DNA from: an uncultured Oxalobacteraceae bacterium
GTDB lineage: Bacteria > Pseudomonadota > Gammaproteobacteria > Burkholderiales > Burkholderiaceae
Direction: 5' to 3'
NCBI GenBank assembly: GCA_946480015.1
Contig: CAMLIL010000009.1
Location: forward strand, 29,772 to 93,771
DNA length: 64,000 nt
Below, one piece after another: positions 35,873-45,197 of the stretch. The first letter of the stretch is position 1. Every line of letters begins with the position of its first letter. Below the pieces are notes generated by a model. It saw only the letters and a list, made by a program, of their open reading frames with translations. It was not told the origin of the DNA and made no database searches. The position numbers were made by a program, and so were the translations under genes.

Positions 35873-36619
35873 CTATAAACCTGACAAAAACTGTTCATCG
35901 GCTTTCGTCAGCTGCCCGGCGCTGCGCGCCTTGGCCAGCAGATCGGGCCGTTTCTTCGCGGTCGCTTCCAGCATGCGCTGGCGGCGCCACTTGACGATCT
36001 CGGCATGGTTGCCACCCATCAGCACCGGCGGCACCGCCACCCCATCATAATTGTCCGGACGGGTGTAATGCGGCGCATCGAGCAAACCGTTGACGAAACT
36101 GTCTTCGACCGCCGAGGCATCGTCGTTCAGTACGCCGGGCAATTGCCGCACCACCGCATCCATCAGCGCCATCGCCGGCAATTCGCCGCCCGACAGCACA
36201 AAGTCGCCCAGGCTGATTTCCTCGTCCACGCAGCGGTCCAGCAAACGCTGGTCGACCGCTTCGTAGCGTCCGCACAGCAGGACCAGGCCTGGCTCTTCTC
36301 TCAATTGCATGACCCGTTCGTGGGTCAAGGGCTTACCCTGCGGCGACATGAACACCACGCGCGGCACCGGCAATTCCTGCATCACCTGGCGCTGCCTGGC
36401 CGCGCCGATGGCAGCTTCCAGCGGCCTGGCCAGCATCACCATCCCCGGTCCGCCGCCATACGGGCGGTCGTCGACGGTGCGGTGATTGTCGGTGGTGAAA
36501 TCGCGCGGATTCCAGGTCGACAGGCCCCAGCGCTTCTGCTCGAAGGCGCGGCGGGTCACCCCCGACTGCGTCAACGCGGCGAACATTTCCGGAAACAGGG
36601 TGATGACGTCAAACTGCAT
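35873..36619 (-). CDS. trmD: tRNA (guanine-N1)-methyltransferase TrmD
   Basis: A 248-residue enzyme that makes m1G37 in tRNA using SAM, preventing frameshifts. Key blocks are [38 protein letters not shown] and [17 protein letters not shown] (trefoil-knot SAM site). It ends normally. It lies 23 nt after rimM and 106 nt before rplS. Confidence 0.98.
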   Translation of the reverse strand: MQFDVITLFPEMFAALTQSGVTRRAFEQKRWGLSTWNPRDFTTDNHRTVDDRPYGGGPGMVMLARPLEAAIGAARQRQVMQELPVPRVVFMSPQGKPLTHERVMQLREEPGLVLLCGRYEAVDQRLLDRCVDEEISLGDFVLSGGELPAMALMDAVVRQLPGVLNDDASAVEDSFVNGLLDAPHYTRPDNYDGVAVPPVLMGGNHAEIVKWRRQRMLEATAKKRPDLLAKARSAGQLTKADEQFLSGL

Positions 36620-36642
36620 CGCGCTGCTCCTTGTTGCCAGGC

Positions 36643-37179
36643 TTAATAATCCAGACCCCAGTCGACGGTGATCGTCTTGCCGGCCAGATCGACAGTCTTG
36701 ACGAAATGGTCGACAAACGGGATCAGGCGCTCGGGGACCTTGTCGTCCTCGCCGGCCGGCACAGGGGTGATGCGCAAAATCGATTGCGCGCCATTGTGCA
36801 TCATGTCGGCGACGCGGCCCAGGGCCTCGCCTTGCAGATTTACCACATCCAGCCCGATCAGATCGGACCAGTAATATTCATCCTCCGGCAGTTGAGGAAA
36901 TGCACTGCGCGGGATCGACACGGCGGCGCCTTTCAGCGCTTCCGCGGCATCCCGCCCGAGCATGCCCACAATCTGGGCGACTACCTCACCACCGTGCATC
37001 TTTGCCGTCCGTACCTTGACGGACTGCAGGCTGGGTTTGTCCAGCCACCAGGTTTTCACGGTCAACAGCGCATCCGCGTCGGTCGAGAACGGCGTCACGC
37101 GGATCGAACCGGTGATGCCGAACGCGCCGGAAATATAGCCGACCTGGGTCAGGTCGCCGGGTGCTGCCGACTCGTTCAA
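36643..37179 (-). CDS. rimM: Ribosome maturation factor RimM
   Basis: The protein has the RimM start [20 protein letters not shown] and the PRC-barrel half with [16 protein letters not shown] and [16 protein letters not shown]. It helps 30S head assembly through S19. No ATG is available before the conserved region; a TTG at 37179 ([10 protein letters not shown]) is the most likely start, giving 178 residues, 13 nt after the rpsP stop. No strong ribosome site precedes it, so translation may depend on coupling to rpsP. Confidence 0.93.
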   Translation of the reverse strand: MNESAAPGDLTQVGYISGAFGITGSIRVTPFSTDADALLTVKTWWLDKPSLQSVKVRTAKMHGGEVVAQIVGMLGRDAAEALKGAAVSIPRSAFPQLPEDEYYWSDLIGLDVVNLQGEALGRVADMMHNGAQSILRITPVPAGEDDKVPERLIPFVDHFVKTVDLAGKTITVDWGLDY

Positions 37180-37192
37180 ACCAGGACCAGAC

Positions 37193-37438
37193 TTAAGCTG
37201 CAGGCTGCGACTTGACCAGACGGGCCACGGTTGGCGACAGTTGTGCGCCAACGCCTTGCCAGTGAGCCAGACGGTCGGCTGCAATGCGCAGGCCAACTTC
37301 GCCACCGGCTGCCATCGGGTTGTAGAAACCGATGCGCTCGATGAAGCGGCCGTCGCGGCGATTGCGCGAGTCCGTTGCAACGATGTTGAAGAACGGGCGC
37401 TTCTTGGCGCCTCCACGAGCTAAACGAATAACGACCAT
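37193..37438 (-). CDS. rpsP: 30S ribosomal protein S16
   Basis: An 81-residue protein: [59 protein letters not shown]. It is the first gene of the S16-RimM-TrmD-L19 operon and has a clear sigma-70 promoter upstream (37479-37508). Confidence 0.98.
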   Translation of the reverse strand: MVVIRLARGGAKKRPFFNIVATDSRNRRDGRFIERIGFYNPMAAGGEVGLRIAADRLAHWQGVGAQLSPTVARLVKSQPAA

Positions 37439-37478
37439 AATAATTCCAAAAAGTTGTGCTGGGCGGAAAAAGCCGACA

Positions 37479-37508
37479 ATTATAGCGCGCTATGCCGCGC
37501 AGCAGCAA
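37479..37508 (-). promoter_or_regulatory. Sigma-70 promoter of the rpsP operon
   Basis: On the minus strand TTGCTG, 18 nt, TATAAT (perfect -10), about 40 nt upstream of the S16 start codon. A GC-rich stretch (GCGCGC) precedes the -10. Confidence 0.8.
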
Positions 37509-37687
37509 GCGTTAATGACAACAGGCGCGCAGTTCGGGCCGAATCAAAGATTATCGCTCATTTCGGCCAGCGGCGCCATCTGATCCGGGCCTGATCCGGG
37601 CCTGAATACTGTCAAGGCTGCAAAAAACTGCTGTGCCAGGGCCGCTTTTGGCCGATACTTGCAGGTTTTCCGCCTTCCAAGAACCCT

Positions 37688-38104
37688 ATGCCAGCGCCGC
37701 ACAAGAATAAAACCCTCGCCACCCTGCTCGCCCTGCTGCTGGGCGCGGTGGGCGCCCACCGCTTCTACCTGCGCGGCGCGCTCGACCGGCTGGGCCTGCT
37801 CCACGTGTGCAGCCTGCCTCTGTGCGGCCTGGTGATCGGGTTGGCGCCGCAGGCCAACAGCTTCTACAAATTGCTGCCGCTGCTGGTGTCGGCCATTGCC
37901 GGCTTTGTCGAAGCGCTGATCATCGGCCTGGCCAGCGACCAGGCCTGGGACCAGCGCTACAACCCGGGCTCGGGGCGCACATCGGCCTCGTCCTGGCCGC
38001 TGGCGCTGCTGCTGGTGGCGACCATGCTGGTGGGCACGGTCTTCCTGATCGGCACCATTTCGCGCCTGTTCGATTTGCTGTACACGGGCGGCGCGTACGG
38101 CTGA
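37688..38104 (+). CDS. TM2-domain (NINE-like) membrane protein
   Basis: A 138-residue protein with about three or four hydrophobic segments. KTLATLLALLLGAVGAHRFYLR is the TM2 motif (two helices joined by GxHRFYLG-like turn). A further membrane hairpin follows (LPLLVSAIAGFVEALIIGLA and WPLALLLVATMLVG). Function unknown. It is convergent with the lipoprotein gene, 7 nt apart. Confidence 0.82.
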   Translation: MPAPHKNKTLATLLALLLGAVGAHRFYLRGALDRLGLLHVCSLPLCGLVIGLAPQANSFYKLLPLLVSAIAGFVEALIIGLASDQAWDQRYNPGSGRTSASSWPLALLLVATMLVGTVFLIGTISRLFDLLYTGGAYG

Positions 38105-38111
38105 CCGTCAC

Positions 38112-40082
38112 TTAGCGGTACGGACGCCGCTGCAGGTCCTCGCGGGTGCGCTGGGCGCGCTGGGCCGGGGTGCCGATGCGCTGGGCCGATTGCTTCGCCA
38201 TCGACGCAGCATTGGAGGTCAGGCCCGGCTGCCACAGATTGTCGCGCCAGGTCGCGCCGGCTCTCATCAGCACCGGGGCCGGCAACTTGTCGACTGCGCT
38301 CACGTCGATCCACGGCGCCACGCGCTGCAGGACCAGCTTGATGCGCGGCTTGATGGCCGGCTCGGCAATGCGGCCGCGCTCGCCCCAGGCCACCACCATG
38401 TCGTCGCTGCTGACGCTATCCGCATACACACTGCTATAGGCGACGTCGTAGCGGATTTCGTGGCGGTAGCCCATCATGAATTCCTCGAACAGCATGGCCA
38501 GGTCTTCGCGCGAATTGTCGCCAGCGTTAATGGCATAGGCGTAGTCATCGGAAGCCACGTCGGCGGCGAAGAAGGCGCCGACCTGCGCCGCCGTGTAGGC
38601 TTTCTGTTCGGCGGTGGCGGTGGCACCCTCGTACAGCACCTGCCCCAGCGCCTTCATCGTGGCCGAACGCAGCGGATACTGCTGCGCCAGCAGGTCCGAG
38701 GCCAAGGTGCGGTCGACCAGGCGCGGAATCACGTTGTCCCAGATCGAGCGGGTGCCGATGAGATCGCGCGCGGTCGGCGGAATATAGTCGGCGGCGTGGG
38801 CCAGCTCGTGGTACAGCAGCGGCCCCAGGTCGTTGAGCAGTTCCGGCGTGGAACGCGATTCGCGGTCCCAGTACGACACGCTGCGGCGCGCATAATTGTT
38901 GTTGCGGACCTGGCGCCCCAGCAGGGTGTAGTTGAGCTGGCGCGCGTAGGCCAGGCGGTAATCGGGCACCCCGTTGACCAGGTCGCGCTGGGACGCATTC
39001 AGCCACAGGTAATTGGCATCGAGATAAATCGCCCCGGTGGCCGGCGTATAAAAGCTCGGGCGCACGTGCGAGCCGATCACGATGGCGCTGGCGCCGGCCA
39101 GCATGCGGCGAAAGTCGCTGTTGGGATCCTGGGTCAGCAGGAATTGCTCAAAGTTGGTGCCCAGGTAGTCGTGCGAGACCAGCACCCGGCCCATGATCTG
39201 CTCGACCGTGGGAACGGCGCCGGTGCCGGCTTCGGCTTGCAGCAGCGGCAAGGTGGCGGCGGTGCACAGATTGTCGCCGTCTTGGCGGTAGTACAGGGCG
39301 TTGTTGTAGGTGCAGCGCGCCAGTACCGGCGCGTAGCGCGCGGCCTGGCGGAATGGATGCACGCGCTCGGTAATGTCGAAGATGGCGCCGGTCGGCGCCG
39401 CGCTCTGGGGATCGACCGAGATGGTGACGTCGTCCGAATCGATCCGCCCGCTGCTGGCGGTCAGGGTGACGCGGAACTTGAGCGCGGTGTCGGTGCTGGC
39501 CTGGGGCGCGGTAATGGTCAGCGTGCCGTAATCGTCGTCCGGATTCAAGGTCACCGTCGGGCCGGAGACCTGGCTCCAGGTCATGCTGCGGACGGTTTCC
39601 GTGCTGTTGGCCATGGTGGGCCAGGCAACGATGGTGGTGCTCTGGCCGGGACGGACCGAGTGGTCGGTGCGCGCCGTCACCCACGCGCCGGCGGGCGCGG
39701 CGCCGATGCGGATGGTGGTGCTGGCGCTGACGGTGCTGCCATCGGCCATCACGACGCTGGCGCGCAGGCCGATGTTGCCTTCGCTGCGCGCTTCCAGCGC
39801 CACGGTGGGCGAGCGCGCCGCCAGCAAGTCGACGGCGGCGCCGCTGGTCTGGGTCCAGGTGATATCGGGCAGCGCTTCACCGGCGCACGACAGCACTGTG
39901 GCCGAGGCGGTCTTGCCGAGATCGACCGCGCTATCGGCGACGATCTGGATCCGGCACGGCGTTTCCGGCGCGGCCGCTGCGGCGGCGCTGCCGCCACCGC
40001 CACCGCCGCCGCAGCCGCTCAGGAGGGCCGCCAGCGCAAGCGCGGCGGGGATGTGGATGCTGTAAATAGTGGAACGTGGCAA
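38112..40082 (-). CDS. Putative HExxH lipoprotein, tandem paralogue 1
   Basis: About 656 residues from a TTG start with GAGG at 7 nt; a GTG 42 nt upstream is possible but would spoil the signal peptide. The N-terminus (IPAALALAALLSGC) is a lipoprotein signal with a lipobox, followed by poly-Gly. Two Ig-like repeats follow, with ITWTQTSG and MTWSQVSGPTVTL, like PKD/REJ modules. The C-terminal half has LLYHELAHAADY (HExxH) and, about 110 residues on, REDLAMLFEEFMMGYRHE, a likely third-ligand Glu as in gluzincin toxins and ATLF-like peptidases. I know no named family for the whole protein. Its sister is at 40193-42190. Confidence 0.72.
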   Translation of the reverse strand: MPRSTIYSIHIPAALALAALLSGCGGGGGGGSAAAAAAPETPCRIQIVADSAVDLGKTASATVLSCAGEALPDITWTQTSGAAVDLLAARSPTVALEARSEGNIGLRASVVMADGSTVSASTTIRIGAAPAGAWVTARTDHSVRPGQSTTIVAWPTMANSTETVRSMTWSQVSGPTVTLNPDDDYGTLTITAPQASTDTALKFRVTLTASSGRIDSDDVTISVDPQSAAPTGAIFDITERVHPFRQAARYAPVLARCTYNNALYYRQDGDNLCTAATLPLLQAEAGTGAVPTVEQIMGRVLVSHDYLGTNFEQFLLTQDPNSDFRRMLAGASAIVIGSHVRPSFYTPATGAIYLDANYLWLNASQRDLVNGVPDYRLAYARQLNYTLLGRQVRNNNYARRSVSYWDRESRSTPELLNDLGPLLYHELAHAADYIPPTARDLIGTRSIWDNVIPRLVDRTLASDLLAQQYPLRSATMKALGQVLYEGATATAEQKAYTAAQVGAFFAADVASDDYAYAINAGDNSREDLAMLFEEFMMGYRHEIRYDVAYSSVYADSVSSDDMVVAWGERGRIAEPAIKPRIKLVLQRVAPWIDVSAVDKLPAPVLMRAGATWRDNLWQPGLTSNAASMAKQSAQRIGTPAQRAQRTREDLQRRPYR

Positions 40083-40192
40083 GGTGGCCTCTGTAATCGG
40101 TGGGTTCGCTGAAAAGCCGCTCACGATAGCGCAAGCACCCCACCCTAAGGCTCACCAATAGTCACAAAAGCACTTGATCACGAATAAATTTT

Positions 40193-42190
40193 TTATCTGA
40201 CCGGCAAGTCCCCTGGATGTCGGCGCTGCAGGTCGTCGCGGTTGCGCTGGGCACGTTCGGCGGCCGACTCGATGCGGCGCGCCGATGTTTTGGCAAACGC
40301 CGACTGGCCGAGCACCAGGTTCTGGGCCCAGGTGCTGCCCGCTGTCATCAGGATCGGCGCGGGCAAGCTGTCGACTGTGGCCGGATCGATCCACGGCGCC
40401 ACGCGTTCCAGCACCAGCTTGATGCGCGGCTTGATGGCCGGCTCGGCGATGCGCCCGCGCTCGCCCCAGGCCACCACCAGGTCGTCGGCGCTGCTGCCAT
40501 CCTTGTACAGATTGGTGAAGGCGATGTCGTAGCGCACGTTGTGGCGGTAGCTCATCATGAATTCCTCGAACAGCATGGCGAGGTCCTCGCGCGGATTGCT
40601 GCCCTGGAAAATAGAATAGGCGTAATCGTCGCTGGCCACGTCGGAGGAGAAGAAGCCGCCCACGTCGGCCGCGCTGTAAGCTTTCTGCTCGTCGGTCGCG
40701 GCGGCGCCCAGGTAGAGCACCTGGCCGAGGCCCTTCATCTCCGCCGAGCGCAGCGGATACTTGCTGGCCAGCGCGTCGGAAGGCAGGTTCTGATAGCTGA
40801 TGCGCGGCGATACATTGCCCCAGATCGACAGGGCCGGATACAGACTGCGGTTGGACGGCGCGAAGAAATCGCCCGCATGCGCCAGTTCGTGATACAGCAG
40901 GCGGCCCAGCTCGAGCACCAGTTCGTCCTGTGTGCGGGACAGGCGCTCGGTGGACGGGAAACTGCGGCGCGCGTACGTGTTGTCGCGCACCAGCCGGCCG
41001 ATAGTGGTGTAGTTGAGCGCATCGTCGAACGCCAGGCGGTAATCCGGCACTTCGGTGACCACATCGCGCTGCTCCGGGCGCAGCCACAAATTATTCGCAT
41101 CCAGGTAAATCGCGCCGGTGGCGGCCGAATAGAAACTGGGGCGCACGTGCGAGCCGACCACGATGGCGCTGACACCGCCCAGCAGGCGGCGGAAGTCGCC
41201 ATGGGTGTCCTGGGTGAGCAGGAATTGCTCGAAATTGGCGCCGAGGAAATCGTGCGACACCAGCACCCGGTCCATGATCTGCGCGACGGTGGGCAGGTAG
41301 CTGCTGCCGGCGGAGGGCTGGATCAGCGGCAGCGTATTGACGCTGCAAAAGTTGTTCTCGCCATTGCTCTTGAAGTACAAGCTCACATCGTAGGCGCAGC
41401 GCTGCAGCACCGCCGCGTACGGCGAGACCTGGCGGTAGGGGTGCACGCGGGCGGTGACGTCGAACGTCGCGCCTTCGGGCGCGGCCGCCTGCGGGTCGAT
41501 GCTGACCAGCACGTCGTCGGTATCGACGCGGCCGCTGGCGGTGGTCATGGTAGCCCGGAAGCGCAGCGCGGTATCGGCGCTCACCTTGGGCGCCTTGAAC
41601 ATGAGGACCAGCTGCTTGTCGGTATTCATGGTCACGGACGGGCCGGCGGTCTGCGTCCAGGTGACGCTCTTGAGCGTGTCGCCTCCCAGCAAGGTCGGCC
41701 AGGCGCGCAGCGAGGTATCGGTGTCCGGACGCAGCGAGTGGTCGGCGCGCACGCTGACATAGCTGCCCGTGGGCGCGGCGGCGACGGTGATGCTGGTGCT
41801 GGCCGAGACCGCGCTGCCGTCGGCCAGGGTGGCGTCGGCGCGCAGACTGATGACGCCGGTGGCGCCGGTTTCGACCGCCACGGTCGGGCTGCGCGCGGCC
41901 AGCAGCTCGACGGCCGGTCCGCCGGTCTGGGTCCAGGCGATGTCGGCGAGCGGCGCGCCGCAGGACAGCGCGCTGGCGCCGGCGGTCTTGCCCTGCTCCA
42001 CCGTGGCATCGGACACGACGTGGATCTTGCAACCGGCCGGGGCAGGCGGCAGCGGGTCGGCGGACGGCGGCGCAGGCGTCTCGGGCGGGGTGCGGATCGG
42101 GCCGCCTTCTCCGCCACCGCCGCAGGCCGCCAGTACGGTTGCGAGTGCAAGTGCCGACAAGGTCCGCAAGGTAACACTGGTTGAAATCAC
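40193..42190 (-). CDS. Putative HExxH lipoprotein, tandem paralogue 2
   Basis: A 665-residue protein from a GTG start with GGGGA upstream. The signal LSALALATVLAAC is a lipobox signal peptide. It shares the complete layout of the neighbour at 38112: Ig-like repeats (IAWTQTGGPAVEL, VTWTQTAGPSVTM), VHPYRQVSPYAAVLQRC, LLYHELAHAGDF, and NPREDLAMLFEEFMMSYRHN. The C-terminal WGERGRIAEPAIKPRIKLVL block is identical in both. It is 110 nt upstream of the first copy, same strand. Expected location is the outer or inner membrane, facing the periplasm or surface. Confidence 0.72.
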   Translation of the reverse strand: MISTSVTLRTLSALALATVLAACGGGGEGGPIRTPPETPAPPSADPLPPAPAGCKIHVVSDATVEQGKTAGASALSCGAPLADIAWTQTGGPAVELLAARSPTVAVETGATGVISLRADATLADGSAVSASTSITVAAAPTGSYVSVRADHSLRPDTDTSLRAWPTLLGGDTLKSVTWTQTAGPSVTMNTDKQLVLMFKAPKVSADTALRFRATMTTASGRVDTDDVLVSIDPQAAAPEGATFDVTARVHPYRQVSPYAAVLQRCAYDVSLYFKSNGENNFCSVNTLPLIQPSAGSSYLPTVAQIMDRVLVSHDFLGANFEQFLLTQDTHGDFRRLLGGVSAIVVGSHVRPSFYSAATGAIYLDANNLWLRPEQRDVVTEVPDYRLAFDDALNYTTIGRLVRDNTYARRSFPSTERLSRTQDELVLELGRLLYHELAHAGDFFAPSNRSLYPALSIWGNVSPRISYQNLPSDALASKYPLRSAEMKGLGQVLYLGAAATDEQKAYSAADVGGFFSSDVASDDYAYSIFQGSNPREDLAMLFEEFMMSYRHNVRYDIAFTNLYKDGSSADDLVVAWGERGRIAEPAIKPRIKLVLERVAPWIDPATVDSLPAPILMTAGSTWAQNLVLGQSAFAKTSARRIESAAERAQRNRDDLQRRHPGDLPVR

Positions 42191-42320
42191 GATCTATCCC
42201 CTATCGGCTGCGCCAGGCCGGTCGCCTGTGCGCCAATTATAGGGATAACGTGCTGACCTCGCTTCAAGCTGGGCGTTACAATAGCGCAACATTCACCCAA
42301 CCCCTGGAGTACACAACATC

Positions 42321-42845
42321 ATGTTCAAACTGCACACCCTCTGCGCCGTGCTGCTGGCCGGCTTTGCCTTCTGCGTCCAGGCGGCGCCGAATGACCGCTA
42401 TGAGGAAGCGCGCCACGCCTGCGACGGCGAACGCAACCAGGGCCAGCGTAAAAAATGCCTGCGCGAACTGGAGCGTGATTATCCAGTGGCCGAGCACAAG
42501 GCCAAAGCCGGCTGCCACGACTGCGCCAAAGTGCTTGGCGTGCGGGTCGAGAAGCGCAAGGGCGACAGCAACGCGCTGGGCGTGGTGGCGGGCGGCGCCG
42601 CCGGCGCCTTGCTGGGCAACCAGGTCGGCAGCGGCAACGGCAAGACCTTGGCCACCATCGCCGGCGCCGTCGGCGGCGCGTACGCAGGCAAGAAGATTCA
42701 GGAAAAAGCCAACGAATCGAAGGTCTGGACTGTCGACGTTGAATACGACAATGGCCGCCGTGGCTCGTTCTCCTTCGACCGGGAACCCGGCCTGCAGCGC
42801 GGCGATCGCGTCCGGAACGCCGGCCACTCGATCCGCCGTCTCTAA
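42321..42845 (+). CDS. Glycine-zipper 2TM-domain exported protein
   Basis: A 174-residue protein with a signal peptide (LCAVLLAGFAFCVQA). A Cys-containing basic region (CDGERNQGQRKKCLRELERD) is followed by GVVAGGAAGALLGNQVGSG and TIAGAVGGAYAGKKIQ, the glycine-zipper (Rick_17kDa-like) module near residues 90-130. The tail FDREPGLQRGDRVRNAG resembles SlyB/17-kDa antigen proteins. It is a cell-envelope protein of unknown role. Confidence 0.85.
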   Translation: MFKLHTLCAVLLAGFAFCVQAAPNDRYEEARHACDGERNQGQRKKCLRELERDYPVAEHKAKAGCHDCAKVLGVRVEKRKGDSNALGVVAGGAAGALLGNQVGSGNGKTLATIAGAVGGAYAGKKIQEKANESKVWTVDVEYDNGRRGSFSFDREPGLQRGDRVRNAGHSIRRL

Positions 42846-44257
42846 CGGCGCAGCTGGCGCACGCCCAGTGCCAGCGCCAGGCTGGCCAGCAGCGCCAGAT
42901 TCGCCAGCGGCCCGGCCGGCAGCGCCGGCAGCTCGGCGGGAGGATCGAAGCGCGCCATGCCCGCCGCATCCCCGCCAAGCGGCCGCTCGTTGAAAATGCT
43001 CGGAAAGTAAGCGCGCCGCAAGCGCGCCCGAAAGACCGCGATCCGGTCGTACAAGGCTAGCTGGGCCTGCAGATCGGTTTGCGCCAGGCGGTGCAGCAGC
43101 AGCTGCACATCGACTGCCGCCAGCAGCCATCCGGCCCGCTCGCTCCAGCGTTCGCGCGCCGCCAGACAGGCGCGGTTGGCGGCCAGCTGACCGCCCAGGG
43201 CCTCGTCGGCCACCTGATTCATCGCGAAATACCACCTCCAGCGGAAGCGCTCGCCCGCCGGTGCGCCATCGCGCCGCTCGGGACGGCCCTGAAACATCCG
43301 CGCCTTGACCTGTGCCTTCGGCAGGTCCCAGTCCGGCGGCACCGCCTGGCGCTGTGCCAGGGCCAGCTCGACCTCGCGCGCCTCCGGCAGCAGGCGGGCG
43401 ATGACGGTGCCGGCGATGGCCGGCAGGATCATGGTCAGCACCACCAGGCAGGCCAGCAGCGATGCCGCGCCGGCAGCCGGCGAGCGGGCGCGCGCGCCAA
43501 TCCATGCCCCCAAACCCAGCCAGAACCCCAGATACAGCGCGGCGGCGGCGGCCAGCGCCGCCAGCGCCCCGCCTGGCGCTCCCGACCAGAGCGCTCCCGC
43601 GGCAAAGGGCAGCACGCAGGCCGCCAGCGCCTGCGCGAAGCGCACGCCCAGGCGCCCTGCTGCGCGCTTGCCGACGGTGAGCTCGTGCGCCAGCGCGATC
43701 ATCAGCAAGGGCGCCAGATACACCAGCACAAAGGCGAAGTCGAAGCGGCGCGCCACGGCCGGCTCGGCGTTGACCGATTCCGATTCGTACACCTGCGCGT
43801 GCAGGCCGAGCACGCGGATGCGCAGGGCCGAGGGCTGCAGGTCCAGGTTGCCGAGGGCGGCGAAGGCCAGCGGCGCGGCCGGATTGAGCGCCAGGTGGGC
43901 AGCAACGTCGGCCGCAGTGCCGGCGCCGGATGCCGGTCCGGGGCGCTGCGCCGCGCCCGCCACTTCGGCGTCGTGGGCGGCCACGGCGCGCGCCAGCTGC
44001 GCATGCTGCTGATCGACCACGCGCAGGCCATTGACGACGGCGCCGGCCGACAGCAGCGCCAGCGCAGCGAGCGCCAGCGCGGCCAGGCGCAGGCGCAGCC
44101 GCAGCGCCAGTTCGCGGCCAAAGCGGCTCACGCGGCCATCCTGGCGGGCCGTTGCGCCAGCACCTGCCCCGTGAAAGTCGGCAGCGGCCGGCAGCGCGCC
44201 CGGCGGCAGATGGCGGATCAACAGAGAGAAGGAATCGTTCGAAAACTTGCCAGTCAT
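42842..44257 (-). CDS. DUF3526-type ABC-2 permease, full-length paralogue
   Basis: Up to 471 residues. From residue 43 (GTG at 44131, VSRFGRELAL) it aligns throughout with the shorter permease at 44364-45197. It has an N-terminal membrane helix, a large periplasmic loop (about 85-175), five or so central helices (175-285), the motif EVELALAQRQAVPPDWDLPK, then WYFAMNQVADEAL and a C-terminal helix. The upstream ATG (44257) has TAAGG before it and adds 42 unlike residues. It has an AT-rich region with TTGCGT-N18-TACAAT in front, so it may have its own promoter. Confidence 0.78.
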   Translation of the reverse strand: MTGKFSNDSFSLLIRHLPPGALPAAADFHGAGAGATARQDGRVSRFGRELALRLRLRLAALALAALALLSAGAVVNGLRVVDQQHAQLARAVAAHDAEVAGAAQRPGPASGAGTAADVAAHLALNPAAPLAFAALGNLDLQPSALRIRVLGLHAQVYESESVNAEPAVARRFDFAFVLVYLAPLLMIALAHELTVGKRAAGRLGVRFAQALAACVLPFAAGALWSGAPGGALAALAAAAALYLGFWLGLGAWIGARARSPAAGAASLLACLVVLTMILPAIAGTVIARLLPEAREVELALAQRQAVPPDWDLPKAQVKARMFQGRPERRDGAPAGERFRWRWYFAMNQVADEALGGQLAANRACLAARERWSERAGWLLAAVDVQLLLHRLAQTDLQAQLALYDRIAVFRARLRRAYFPSIFNERPLGGDAAGMARFDPPAELPALPAGPLANLALLASLALALGVRQLRR

Positions 44258-44363
44258 ATGCGCCTTATATATGCTCTACAATCATTACATTGCATAACCA
44301 TTTAGCATTGTAACTTTTTATATATAACGAACGCAAGCGCCGCACGCTTCAGCTTCTCCTTGT

Positions 44364-45197
44364 CTATTCAGCCTGTGAGATGCGCGCCAGCGCCAGACCG
44401 GCCAGCAGCGCCAGGCTCAACAACGGCCCGGCCGGCAGTGCGGGCGGCGTGACGTGCGGATCGAAGCGCGTCATGCCAGCCACATCGCTGCCGAGCGGCT
44501 GCTCGTTGAAGATGCCCGGGTAGTAAGCGCGCCGCAAACGCGCATGAAAGGCCGCCACCCGGTCATAGAAGGCCAGCTGCGCCTGCAGATCGGTTTGAGC
44601 CAGGCGGTGCGTCAGCAGCTGCACATCGACTGCCGCCAGCAGCCATCCGGTCCGCTCGCTCCAGCGTTCGCGTGCGGCCAGGCTGCTCCGGTAGGCGGCC
44701 AGCTGGCCGGCCACCGCTTCGTCCCCCACCTGGTGCATCGCGAAATACCACTTCCAGTGAAAGCGCCGGTTGACGGGCTCGGTGTCGCGCCACTCCGGAT
44801 GGCTTTGGATGAATTGCGCCATGGTCTGCTGCTTCGGCAGGTCCCAGCCCTGATGCACGGCCTGGCGCTGCGCCAGCGCCAGCTCGACCTCGCGCGCCAC
44901 CGGCAGCAGGCGGGCGATGACGGTGTTGCCGATGGCCGGCAGGATCATGGTCAGCAGCACCAGGCAGGCCAGCAGGGCAGCCGCGCCGGCATCGGTGCCG
45001 GCGCCATGGCGCCGCGCCAGGCCGGCCACCTCGGCGTCGTGGGCGGCCACGGCGCGCGCCAGCTGTGCGCGCTGCTGATCGATCACGCGCACACCATTGA
45101 CGACGGCGCCGGCCGACAGCAGCGCCAGCACGGCCAGTGCCAGGGCGGCCATCCCGGGGCGCAGCAGCAGCGCCAGTTCGAGGCGCAGGCGGCTCAT
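44364..45197 (-). CDS. DUF3526-type ABC-2 permease with large internal deletion
   Basis: A 277-residue protein whose first 58 residues and last 210 residues match the paralogue at 42842-44257. About 150 residues are missing between AHDAEVAG and LLACLVLLTMILPAI. The lost part holds the central periplasmic loop and most membrane helices. The frame is kept. Both intact-copy break points lie in GCCGGC-rich DNA, so deletion between short repeats is likely (junction near 44985-45005). The gene overlaps the upstream permease by 4 nt, so this is the ancestral operon position, yet the protein is probably non-functional alone. Confidence 0.8.
   Translation of the reverse strand: MSRLRLELALLLRPGMAALALAVLALLSAGAVVNGVRVIDQQRAQLARAVAAHDAEVAGLARRHGAGTDAGAAALLACLVLLTMILPAIGNTVIARLLPVAREVELALAQRQAVHQGWDLPKQQTMAQFIQSHPEWRDTEPVNRRFHWKWYFAMHQVGDEAVAGQLAAYRSSLAARERWSERTGWLLAAVDVQLLTHRLAQTDLQAQLAFYDRVAAFHARLRRAYYPGIFNEQPLGSDVAGMTRFDPHVTPPALPAGPLLSLALLAGLALARISQAE

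Noticed and set aside
38190..42184. Two 640-655-codon plus-strand frames opposite the tandem lipoproteins
   Set aside because: Both are antisense shadows of paralogous genes; similarity between them only mirrors the real duplication.
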